Source of the DNA: Falciphora oryzae
Lineage: Eukaryota > Ascomycota > Sordariomycetes > Magnaporthales > Magnaporthaceae
Length of the DNA stretch: 64,000 nucleotides
Reading direction: 5' to 3'
Assembly: GCA_000733355.1 (NCBI GenBank)
Contig: JNVV01000016.1
Coordinates: forward strand, 62,001 to 126,000
Shown: one piece after another, positions 1-10,269 of the stretch
Layout of the letters: each line of letters begins with the position of its first letter
Numbering within the stretch: position 1 is the first letter of the stretch
Notes under the pieces: model-generated
Told to the model about the DNA's origin: nothing
What the model saw: only the letters and a program-made list of their open reading frames with translations
The model's database searches: none
Position numbers and translations under genes: made by a program

Positions 1-720
1 GACACGTACCAGGCCCCTCCTGTTGACCGCGCCTCGGTTCAGGTCGCCGTTGCCCCCACCTCTGACCGTCTGCAGCTCCTCCAGCCGTTCCAGCCCTGGG
101 ACGGCAAGGACGCGCTCGACCTGCCCATCCTGATCAAGGCCCAGGGCAAGACCACGACTGACCACATCTCCATGGCCGGCCCCTGGCTCAAGTACCGTGG
201 CCACTTGGACAACATCTCCAACAACATGCTGATCGGCGCCATCAACGAGGCCAACGGCGAGGCCAACAAGATCAAGAACACCTTCACTGGCGAGTTCGAC
301 GCCGTGCCTGCCACTGCCCGCGACTACAAAGCCAGGGGCGTCAAGTGGGTCGTCATCGGCGACTGGAACTACGGCGAGGGCTCGTCGCGCGAGCACGCTG
401 CCCTTGAGCCCCGCCACCTGGGCGGCCTGGCCATCATCACGCGCTCGTTTGCCCGCATCCACGAGACCAACCTGAAGAAGCAGGGCATGCTGCCGCTCAC
501 CTTCTCGGACCCCGCCGACTACGACAAGATTAAGCCCGACGACAAGGTCGACCTCCTGTGCACCGAGCTCGCCGTCGGCAAGCCCATGACCCTGAGGGTG
601 CACCCCAAGCACGGCAAGACGTTCGAGATCAAGCTGTCGCACACCTTCAATGAGGGCCAGATCGAGTGGTTCAAGAACGGCAGCGCCCTCAACACCATGG
701 CCAAGCAGAACGCGAACTAA
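1..720 (+). CDS. ACO1: Aconitate hydratase, mitochondrial (3' part)
   Basis: Aconitase isomerises citrate to isocitrate through cis-aconitate in the TCA cycle, in the mitochondrial matrix, using a [4Fe-4S] cluster. Only the last 239 codons lie in the window. The frame is open from base 1 and ends at TAA 718-720. This part is the C-terminal swivel domain. The substrate-binding motif [16 protein letters not shown] is intact, preceded by GDWNYGE, and the linker [11 protein letters not shown] is typical of mitochondrial aconitases. The Fe-S cysteines and the targeting peptide would lie upstream, outside the window. No intron is needed in this part. The gene converges on the eIF2B epsilon gene. 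Fungi may also carry a second aconitase-like gene involved in lysine synthesis, but the close match to the classical enzyme favours ACO1. Confidence 0.95.
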   Translation, partial: DTYQAPPVDRASVQVAVAPTSDRLQLLQPFQPWDGKDALDLPILIKAQGKTTTDHISMAGPWLKYRGHLDNISNNMLIGAINEANGEANKIKNTFTGEFDAVPATARDYKARGVKWVVIGDWNYGEGSSREHAALEPRHLGGLAIITRSFARIHETNLKKQGMLPLTFSDPADYDKIKPDDKVDLLCTELAVGKPMTLRVHPKHGKTFEIKLSHTFNEGQIEWFKNGSALNTMAKQNAN

Positions 721-1318
721 GTTTTGCACGCACGCGGGCGCACAACACACCAATCAGACAAAAGTCGCAACGCCCCACCAGCGTGGAGCGACACCAACGA
801 AACGAACGACCCGGGGGCGGCCCCTTTACAATACCCAACTTTATGAGGCTTTAGGGCGGGAACACGGTGGGGATGAGCGAGGGCTGCAGTAGGATAGTTA
901 CCTAACCAGCAAGGCCGAGGTCTGTGAGGCGGAGAGCTTCCAGAACCCGCGCCGAGGAAGTAGGATTATGGGCGGGCTGTGGCGACAAGGCTGTTTGGGG
1001 GTGTTTGTGGGGTTTTATGGCTTGGGAGAAACTCGTTCTCATGGCCTTGTGGCCAGTCGGCCTGGACACTTGCGGCCCTGGCTTTTCTGTATAAAATTCG
1101 CGCTCATCTGCCAAATTTACTTGAGTTTTGACATGACAGTGTTTCCTATTTGTAGGTCGTCCTGCTGAGCCATCGATTCATGGAATCTACCGGCAAGACT
1201 CTCCTCTCCTTATATACATTGTTCATGAGACCATATCCTTCATTTTATGAACTCCAAATTTCCCAGTAGGTTTTTCCTATTTTACCAATTTTTTTTTTTT
1301 TGGTCTACCCTCTACCCT
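721..1318. other. Convergent 3' intergenic region
   Basis: These 598 bases lie between the aconitase stop and the eIF2B epsilon stop. The region is AT-richer toward 1200-1310 and ends in a T run near 1290-1301. It should hold the two 3' UTRs. I see no gene in it. Confidence 0.7.
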
Positions 1319-3613
1319 CTAATCTTCATCGTCATCGCTATCATCGTCATCATCATCATCATCATCCTCTTGCAGCCACTCGACCAGCCGCTGGCACTTT
1401 TCCCTCACGGCCGCCATGCGCTCGCCACCCCCGGGACCAGACGCCGTCGCCGCGGCCGAGCCGCGCCACCAGGCCATGATGCCGTCCTCCTCGAGCACGT
1501 CGAGCGCGTACAGCTGCTGCAGCAAGGCAGAGAGCAGGGCGCCGGCGCGGGCGGGCTCGACTACGCTGCTGCCCGCGGCGGCCTTGTGCAGGGCCAGCGC
1601 GAACGCGGCCTGGTCCTGCTCCGGGTCGGACCCACCGACGCCGACCTCGGACACAAACTTGGCGGTCCCCTTTTTGGCTTTCAGGGCGCGCTCGGCCGCC
1701 TTTGACGGCTCGAGCGGCGCCGACGGCAGCGTCATGAGCTCGACGGCGGTGCGCACCAGGGCCGTTGCGATGGCGCGGCGCACCTGGGCGTCGGACGCGT
1801 CGTTGGCCAGCCTGAGGCCCATAAACTCGAGCTTGGCGCCGTCCAGGTCCTTTGTGTCCTCGGACCGGAGCGCGTCCACGAGGCTGGTGACGGCGTCGCT
1901 GTGGAAGCCCGCCCTGCCTCCGCCTTCGCCGCCGCTGCCGCCCGAGTTGACCGACGAGATGGACATGTGCCTGTCGCGGTGAGGTAAACCTGAGCCCCCA
2001 GCGCCGGCTCCTTCGTCAGCCTCCTCGTCGTTGTCGAAGACGGAGTCGAACGACGAGATGGACGAGGAAGATATGTTGAGGTGTTCTAGTGAGTATATCA
2101 GTGACCTCTGGAGCACTGCCGGGTCCAGCTCGTCCAGATCCTCGTCGTCGTCGTCGTCGTCGTCGTACTTGTACACGGCACCCTTGCCCGAGGGTCCGAG
2201 CAGGGTCTTGTTGGAGTCTGCCAGGACACGGTCGTGGGTAAGCAGGGAGAGGGTCGTCTTGGGCGGCAGCGAGACGCCGTCGCCGATGTGGACCCCAAAG
2301 GACACTAGAGACCCCTCGGGGAGCGTGCAGCCCCTGCCGATGGTCACGGACCCCGCCACTATGGACCTCTTGATGACGGCGCCGTCCTCGATGGTGGCGT
2401 CGCTCCAGATGATGCTGTCCTCGATGCGGACGTTGTTGCCGATGTAGCACCTGCAGCCGACGACGCTGTTGGACACAGTGCTGCCGGGCCCGACGACCGT
2501 CTTCATGCCGACGACGGAGCGGTCGACGTGGCTTCCCGCCTCGAACTTGACGCCCTTCTCGGCGTAGACGAAGCCCGCGCGCAGCGAGTAGTCCTGGCCG
2601 TGCACCAGGTTGTTGTCGGGCACCATGGGGAAGGCCCAGCGGCCGACGACGTCGCGCGTGACCGACTCGTACAGCTGCAGGCTGCTGGCGCGGGCGGCAT
2701 AGCCCCGGGACACGACCTCTGTGTGGATCATCTTGCCGTTGAGCTCCCAATCCTTGAGGACGCCGTGCAAAAAGTTGCGGCGGGGCGCCTCGTAGTCGAA
2801 GCTGTCGGACCAGAGGGCGAGCACGTCGGGGGTGCAGATGTCGATCTCGCAGTCGATCAGGTCGGCGCGCAGCTCGACGGCGCCGTGCTCGAGGACGGCC
2901 GGGTCGAGGCGCACGTAGCGGTCGGCCTGGCCGGGGCTCAGCTCCTCGTAGTGCAGGCAGCGGCCGTCGGCGGCGTCGATGGCGAAGACGGGGGTCACGG
3001 CCTGGGACTTTGTGCGGTGGGTGGTGGAGTCGCCGCCCTCGCGCAGCACCATGGTCATGATGGCGTCGCGGTTGGCCTCGCGGCGGCGGCGGTGGGCGGT
3101 CAGGGCGGCGTCAAGCGGGACGTTGGCGACGAGGTCGCCGTGGACAAGAACAAAATCGCCCGAGATCAGGCCGCGGCCGTCGAGGTCGCGCAGGAAGTCG
3201 CCAGGCGAGCCGGCGTCGTTGACGCGCACAAACTCGAGCAGCGAGAAGGGGCTGCGCTGCCCCGTGGGGCTCCAGCGCGGCGAGTCGGCGATGTACTGCT
3301 CGACCTGGTCGGTGTGGTTGCCGCAGTAGACGAAGACCTCGTGGACGCCATTCATGGCGAGGTACTCAAGCGTGTACTCGATGAGGGGGGTGTTGGCGAG
3401 GGGGAGGAGGCACTGGGGGTGGAGCGCGTGTTGGTGTCAGTCCTTCCAAGCATCAGCAGCTGAACATACCCTCGGCTTCTCCAGCGTAAAGGGCGCAAAG
3501 CGGTCCTGGAACGAGTCGGCCAGCACGACGGCCTGCAGCACGTCCTCGCCCTTTTCCTCGGCGCCGGCCTTTTTAGCCTTTTGGCCGCCGCCTTTGCCAG
3601 CAGCCTTGGACAT
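1319..3613 (-). CDS. GCD6: Translation initiation factor eIF2B subunit epsilon
   Basis: Catalytic subunit of the cytoplasmic guanine-nucleotide exchange factor that reloads eIF2 with GTP. Two exons: 3613-3470 (48 codons from ATG) and 3412-1319, separated by a 57-bp intron (GTATGT...CAG). The joined protein is 745 residues; yeast Gcd6 is 712. Residues about 22-260 form a nucleotidyltransferase-like domain (start LQAVVLADSFQDRFAPFT, then PLANTPLIEYTLEYL). Residues about 330-440 are left-handed beta-helix hexapeptide repeats (VVGPGSTVSNSVVGCRCYIG and similar). A W2/eIF5C domain lies at about 560-745 and ends in the acidic-aromatic WLQEDD box. The tail is an extreme Asp run coded by a GAT/GAC repeat (1322-1367). 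A second Asp run sits after the beta-helix (2139-2167). The downstream end converges on aconitase. Confidence 0.95.
1322..1367. repeat. ATC/GTC trinucleotide repeat in the GCD6 C-terminus
   Basis: Imperfect (ATC/GTC)n on the plus strand, read on the minus strand as a run of Asp codons broken by one Ser and one Glu. It forms the acidic end of eIF2B epsilon and could vary in length between strains. Confidence 0.8.
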
Positions 3614-5098
3614 GGTTGGTGTATGTGTGAGAGAAGTTGCTGCTGCTGCTGCCAGTCAATGCGAGGCGTGTGGGTGAGGGTGAGGAGGGACGATGACGAT
3701 GGCAGCTCACACACTGATGACTCAATCCGCAGGGGCGGCCACCAAACACTGCCCCGCACCACTGGAAATTTTAGCGCCGCCTTGTGTTGTTTCGCCCTGA
3801 GCCAGCCGCATTCCCTGCCCAGCATCAATTGGGCGAGCCCCACCCACACCCAGCCACGATGGCCTAAGAAAAAATGAGAGGCCGATCGACTTGATCCCCA
3901 CCAAACCAACTCTCATTTAAATTTAGGTGAGCGTGCCAGCTTGGAGAGCTCTCCATCACCAAGTCTGGCGCCAATTGACCAGTGCTTTCCTCCAAATCGA
4001 TCCAGACCAGCCGAGACCGTCGCTATCAGCCACCACCACCCCCAAGCCGAGGCTGGACTCCTGTGGCTTGCCTGTCTGGACCCTGAAAGACGACCAAAAT
4101 AGAAACGAATGAACAGCCTTCACCCACCAAGCTACATAAGCCTGGATGCTACTGCAGGCTAGCCAACCTCGGAAGCGAGCAAATAGAACGAACAGGTGAG
4201 ATGGCCTCGCGTTTTTTTCTCACCGCCAACTTTCCCTTTTCGGGCGGGTGCAACATCATGCCGCCGTCACGCCTGAGTTGGCTGGTGTCGGGTTTGGAAA
4301 GCGGCTGAGATGCAGTCTGTCTCGAGGTGCCTCTGCCATCTCATCCTTTGCTCTGTCTGTCCCTGTTCCACCCGCTAGATTGGATCCTGGGTCTTGGTCT
4401 GTCTGGTGATTTCCACGTAAAGCATTTCCACTTGGTGCTCCCGTTGAAATACGCGGGCAGAACAGAACAGAAAAGAAAAAGAAACCCGCCAGAAAAACAA
4501 AACGGCCGATTCATGCCCACGAGGCGTTGCGTGGCAGGCCCGCGGTCCAGACCACGATAGACCCCCGTTAGCCCCTTGGTCCATCCCGCCGTTGCCGTTA
4601 CACGGACCCCAGCGTCGAGACCAGACCAGCGAAAACCAGCCCACCCTTGCACACAACACACACACACACACACTTTCCCTTCCTTCCCTCCCCTTCCTTT
4701 CCATCTCGTCGCCGTCGTTGAGCACAACGCCGCTTATTCGTCGGCCTTCTTTCTTGGGGTGCTCCCCTGCCCGGCCAGAATGCTACGTACCTCGTCACCC
4801 TCACAGACAAACATCCCCAAAAACGGTAGACCTGACATTGACATGCAATGCAAAGCACCCGGACGATACAAGGGGGTGGGGCCATGGGGGTCCAGTTCAG
4901 AGGGGTGTGTGGGTGGTGATCCGTCCTCCCCCGGGAAAGTGCCAAAAGAGCCCAGCCAAGCAAAGCACGCACGACGCAAAGGCCCGCCTAGGCCCGCGGG
5001 TCTGGGGCGGGCCTTCTCTCTCTTTCTTCTTTTCCCTTCTTTTCCTTCCTAGCCCGCAGCCCGTGGTACTTAGGAGGAGGAGGAGCCCACCCCGTTGT

Positions 5099-5100
<2 letters not shown>

Positions 5101-5129
<29 letters not shown>
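5101..5129. repeat. Poly-T run at the gap edge
   Basis: Twenty-nine consecutive T directly before the N block. Assembly evidently stopped in this homopolymer, and more T (5487-5491) follows the gap. Confidence 0.95.
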
Positions 5130-5486
5130 NNNNNNNNNNNNNNNNNNNNNNNNNNNNNNNNNNNNNNNNNNNNNNNNNNNNNNNNNNNNNNNNNNNNNNN
5201 NNNNNNNNNNNNNNNNNNNNNNNNNNNNNNNNNNNNNNNNNNNNNNNNNNNNNNNNNNNNNNNNNNNNNNNNNNNNNNNNNNNNNNNNNNNNNNNNNNNN
5301 NNNNNNNNNNNNNNNNNNNNNNNNNNNNNNNNNNNNNNNNNNNNNNNNNNNNNNNNNNNNNNNNNNNNNNNNNNNNNNNNNNNNNNNNNNNNNNNNNNNN
5401 NNNNNNNNNNNNNNNNNNNNNNNNNNNNNNNNNNNNNNNNNNNNNNNNNNNNNNNNNNNNNNNNNNNNNNNNNNNNNNNNNNNNNN
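5130..5486. other. Assembly gap (357 N)
   Basis: Unresolved bases bordered on both sides by T runs. The true length and content are unknown. Any feature crossing it is unsupported. Confidence 0.99.
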
Positions 5487-5727
5487 TTTTTCGTTTTTGC
5501 TGTCGCGTGAAAAGACAGAAGGCGTGTGGCTTGTTCGCTCATGTCTGTCTGTCTGCGCAGGCTAGGCCAAAAATAGGGGCTTGTCATCCCGCTTCCTCTC
5601 CTTGCATTACATTCCCGCCCGTTTTTTGTTCCCTCTGTACTCTTTTCTTTTTATTTTCCCTCCGTTCTCTTTTTTTTTGTGGTTTGATTTAGCCTCGCCC
5701 CAGCTGTCGCCCAAAGCATAAAACAGC

Positions 5728-5751
5728 AAAAAAAAAAAAAAAAAAAAAAAA
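5728..5751. repeat. Poly-A run
   Basis: Twenty-four consecutive A in non-coding sequence, one of several long homopolymers in the SKN7 surroundings (also 7353-7375, 11372-11395 and 14605-14624). Confidence 0.9.
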
Positions 5752-7630
5752 CCTACACGAGCAACCACATCGTCACCAACCTGGGATCATCCCCCGTCCT
5801 CTTCTTTCCTCCACAGTCCCTCCAATACTACCTTCTTCTCTGTCAGCCCGGGGAAAGGCACCTACCGCCTATCCTGACCCCTTGTCCCTTGCTTTCTCTA
5901 CTGTAAGGCCGCCGTTACCGTGTACTTCACCTCCCCCGAAGACAAGACAAACGACTACCCTGCTCTTCCCCGTCATTCCATATCCTCCCAGACCCCTGTC
6001 CCATCCCCCGCCAAACAAACAACACGCGGATCCTTCTGCCCGCCAAAGAAACCGGTTCCTGCCATCCCTTGTTCTACCCGCTGCTGAACTGTGCTGGCAG
6101 CCTTTCTATCCTTGCTCCCCAGACGAAGCTTTCCAGTTCCTGTGTTCCTGAAAGTAACCGCCGCGCCACTGACTCCCATTCTCCCGGAAACCCTCGTTTA
6201 TTTTGTTTTCTATTTATTTCACCCCGCGGACCAACAAAAAACCACAACGACAACAGTCCCTCCCTCGTCCTTGCCCTGATCCACCTCCCCTGTTTTCCAT
6301 TCACCCACAAAGGTGAGCAAAAACACAAATCTCCCTCACCTCCTCCCCTCCTCCGCGAGAGCCGTCGAGATCGAGGACGGGAAAGGGGCACCTCCATCCC
6401 CCGCGAGACATTTGCCCCCTTTCCTCAGACCACTAGGGGACGCCTCACACGTCGTCGACGCACCGTTGCCATGCCCCTCACCGTCCCCGGCCCGCGAATG
6501 CCACGCGACCCCAACTAACTGTCTTCATCTCCCTGTCCTGCCCGTCGACCCACAATCCACAACGGCTTCCCCTCTCCCCGCGCCTCATTCCAAGACATGG
6601 ACAGCCCGTGGTAGAAACGTGTTCTCGTCGGCAAAGGGAGGAAAGACGGCAAGGCAGACAGCCCTGGCCGTTTAGCCACGAGACTTGACCTTGCACATTC
6701 TAGCACCCCGGCCAACCAAGGAACAACCACACATCACCGGGTGTCACCTCAACACTTCGCACACCACTTGCGGCACCGCCGACTCGAGTGACGTATGCCC
6801 GCTGTCGCATTTGCCCACCATGCTCTCGAGCTGGAGCGCCTACATAGACTGTCTGCCCGCCCTATCAACCGCTGACCAGGGTCCATCCCCGGCGGGGCAA
6901 CTTGTTCTGCGTCTCTATCACGCTCTGTCTCCCTCCCTCTCCCCTCCCGTCATTACTAAATATTTTCCCTCCCTTATCCCCTTATCCCCTCCCAGCCGGC
7001 TGCTCCCTCACCACTCGCACCCTTTTCTTGACGTGGACATCCAGTGCTGAAACATGGAACCACCCGGCGCGCCGATACCCAGAAGGGACGATAAACTCCT
7101 CACCGCCAAAGAATATACATGAAAGGTAGGCGGTATCCAAGAAGACAGCAACAGACGTGGAAAACCAGCCGGCCGATGGCGGCTGCCGCTACTGATGACC
7201 AAAAACCTGGGGACCCGCAGGACCGTCCCATCCAAAAAGCGAATGACCCGAAGGAGAAAGAAAAAGACACACCAACCCAACGCCGACCTCGTCGTCATGA
7301 GAATCTGTTGAAAGAGTCTGTGATTGTCGTGGGGGAAAGAGAAGAGGAAGGGAAAAAAAAAAAAAAAAAAAAAAAGGAGAAGGGTTGTGTCGACAGCGCG
7401 ACGGGAATCATCACATCGCCACCCCGAAAGAAACACCCCCCAGCCGAGTATCCAAGACCGTTCCGAAGCCCCGCCCGGACCCGCGACCATGATGGAAAAA
7501 TAACGAAACCGACTCGAGACGTTGCTAAGCAGAGAAGTCGAGAAGCCGGTGTGCCACGCGATCGACCGGCCGACCAAGAGTTCGACCGACGCATCAACCA
7601 AGCGGCCAGCAGACGGGCATGTTTACCAAC

Positions 7631-10269
7631 CTATGGGAAAGCCGCGGCTCCGCCGTACATGCGCTGTCTTTTTTCGGGCCTGTCGTCAGGCTGGCCGTCG
7701 GGCATTCTTGGGATGGGCGGCGTGCCAACCTGGGGCGCCATGATACCTGGGAACCCACCCGGCCGCTGAGATCCGCCCGGCGTCAGTGCCATGGGCCCGC
7801 TCCCGCTACCCGCCGTCATATAGCCCCCTCCGCCGCTGCTGGCGTCTACCGCTGGCGACGTCTGCGACATGGTCCCCGGCGAGTTCCACGATCCCGCCGT
7901 CGTCGAGGGCGAGTGCAGCCCCGCGCTGCCCGAGCCCCCTTCAAACTTGATCGACGGCGAGTGCAGCGGCGGGGCGCTCCCGTCGAATTTGATGCCGTGG
8001 TGGCCTGGGGGACCGCCCGTGTGCTGCACGCTGTGCGCTTGTCCCTGTGGCGGAGGCCCCCCGACAGCCGGGTTTGCCGTCATAGTGGCCATGCTCATGG
8101 GGCCTCCCGACGAGCTCGGCCCAAAGGCCATGGCGGACATGGGCTGTGGAGGCATCACTTCGGTGTACAGACTTTCCTCTTGCGGGTTCTTGTACATGTG
8201 CGCCAGGTGCTTCTTCAGGATTCGGATCATGCCCTCCTTTGTGAAGGGCTTGGCCAACACGTCGTTCATGCCTGTGGCGCAGGTGGCTTGGTCAGTCGTT
8301 TTCCCTAGATGCGTCTACAAACTTGGCTCCCTGGCCAGACCGCCGCACTTACCAAAGTTGAAATAGGTCGCGATGTCTTCCTGCCGGATATTGGACGTCA
8401 TGGCCACGATCGGAACGCCTGTGCGGTTCTCGGTTCGAATACACGTGGCTGCTGAGACTCCATCCAAGTTCGGCATTATGATGTCCATAAACACCAGGTG
8501 GTATCGATCTGGGTCTGCATTGACGAGCCCGACCGCCTCCATACCGTCGCTCTGCAGTAGCGAAAGACGCCAAGTCGTCAGCCGCCGCTCGCACAAACCA
8601 TCTGCGCCGACCACTCCGATATTGCGCGCCGAGGAAACCACTACAAGGGCGGGGAAACTTACTGCAGTGTCGACCTGGCAGCCATACTGCATCAGGAACT
8701 TGGCGCCAATCCTGGCACACACCTTGTCGTCCTCGACCAGTAGGATGTACGGTCTTTTCGCCCAGATGCTTGCTTGCCCCGCGGCGCCTTGGGGCGGGGG
8801 CGTTATCTGGCTGGTCGCCTCCATGGCCTGGGACATGGGCGGCTGCGTGTACGGGATGTTGTGGATGTGATCGGCGTGGAACGGATCGATGCCCTGGTTC
8901 TGCCCCATAGGGTAGACGAGGTGCTTCATGTCGTGGAACGGATCCCCTGGCATGGGCATCGACAGGCTGAGGTTCTGCTGCGGGAACATGGCTGTCGACG
9001 ACGTGGTCGACTCAGGCGGCGACGACACGTTCTGGAAGGCCAGCGATAGCCGCTCGAGCTCCTTGCCAAAGTTGGGACTGTCGACGGCCGAAGCCACGCT
9101 GAGAAGCGTCTCGCGCGCGCGCCGCAGCTCAGGCGCCGGCTCGTCGCCGCTGTCCGGGAGCATGCCGAGCCCACCCGAGTGGAAGCCCTGACCCGGGTTC
9201 GACGGGTTCGCATGCTTGCTGTTCCGCCGGCGCTCGTCCAGGTTGTCGAGGAAGTTGAGCAGCTCGTGGTGCACCTGGTTCTGGGCCTTGGCCGCCTTCT
9301 GCAGGCTCAGGACCTCCTCGACAAGCAGCTTGTTGGTCGCCAGGACCTGGTAGTAATGGTCTTGCAGGCCTGCCACCTGCTGCAGCGCGGCCGACAAGGA
9401 TTCGTTCATCAGCGAGACCTGCTGGTTGTTCGGAAAGCTGTCGTCCACCACGGCAGTCTGTTTTCTCGGCGCAGGGGCCTTCCTTCGGATGTTGTCGAGG
9501 TTGTCCTTCATGTTGGCCTTGAACTCGGGGTGCTTGAACTCCCAGACCTATTCTCGGTTGTCAGCCATCGCCTGTCTAACCGAGGGGGTGAGAGATCATG
9601 TGCCATACCCCTTGGCCGTACTGCGCGGCGCCATTATCTTCGGTGTGGCGCACTTTGTGAAAGTCGTATTTGTTCAGCTGCCGCACAAAACTAGCAAAGT
9701 TGCTGTGTTTAAAGTGCTTTGGCAAAATCGTCTTGGTGAACTTTTCATTCTGTTCCGCAAAGTTTGCCGTGTCAGAAGCCTGGCCTGCTCACGACATAAA
9801 ATCGTCAATACTCTTACCTCCAACACGACAAAGCTGTCGCCGTCGTTGCCCCAGCGTACTATTTCATCGTACGCGGGGTCTTCCAGCATTCTGTTTTTAA
9901 CGTCATGTCAGCAAAGGGGGGGGGGGCCAGGGGTTCCTGGGAGAAGCCTGCCAATTTATCGCATATCACTGGCAGTCGAGGGCATCGCGTGCTTACTTGT
10001 ACAGCTTACGGACCTGGTTGGGACGACATTGTCAGCACGGACGGACAGATCGACGACGACGACGACGACGCTGCACCTGGTGGAATATTTTGCATCCCCC
10101 GACGTCGCCGGCTGGTGAGGGCGAGATGGCCAACGTGGATATTGGGGTTGATGCGGACGGAAGATACGGGGACAAAGAAAAAGCATTGCGAGGGAGGGGA
10201 TCGTCATACAAAATCGCTGGAGTTGTTGCCGCCCTGTGCGGCCATCTCGCCATTCAGCGGCGGCGGCAT
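7631..10269 (-). CDS. SKN7: HSF-type transcription factor with response-regulator receiver (SKN7/RRG-2)
   Basis: Nuclear output regulator of the fungal osmotic/oxidative histidine phosphorelay. Seven exons: 10269-10210, 10013-9997, 9890-9818, 9749-9609, 9547-8663, 8551-8353, 8271-7631; all phases agree and give 671 residues. The HSF DNA-binding domain (about 19-110) is split over the first five exons: SSDF, then VRKLYK in a 17-nt exon, then [14 protein letters not shown], then the recognition helix region [19 protein letters not shown] coiled coil lies at about 142-205. The receiver domain is at about 363-480, with acidic pocket VEDD near 368-370, predicted phospho-Asp 415 in [12 protein letters not shown], and Lys in AKPFTKEG. 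The tail is Gly/Ser/Pro-rich. The start was chosen because it joins exactly to SSDF|VRKLYK. The gene sits alone between two large non-coding regions. Confidence 0.93.
9997..10013 (-). other. SKN7: 17-nt micro-exon of SKN7
   Basis: Sequence between acceptor ACCAG and donor GTAAGC. It codes VRKLY and two bases of the next Lys, which the next exon completes (AA|A ATG). Without it the conserved HSF start SSDFVRKLYKMLEDP cannot be built. Introns on its two sides are 196 and 106 bp. Confidence 0.85.

Larger units (their letters stand above)
3614..7630. other. Long non-coding region between GCD6 and SKN7
   Basis: About 4 kb holding the GCD6 promoter (near 3614-4200) and probably a long SKN7 3' flank. 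Composition is pyrimidine-rich on the plus strand, with CA repeats (4655-4675), a 29-T run followed by an N gap, an A run (5728-5751) and another A run (7353-7375). The open frames present are proline/serine-rich, unsupported by any family, and cross homopolymers. I see no credible gene. Confidence 0.6.

Noticed and set aside
2528..3463. 311-codon plus-strand frame opposite GCD6
   Set aside because: Antisense shadow of a high-GC coding exon; its residues are Val/Ala/Gly-rich with no domain.
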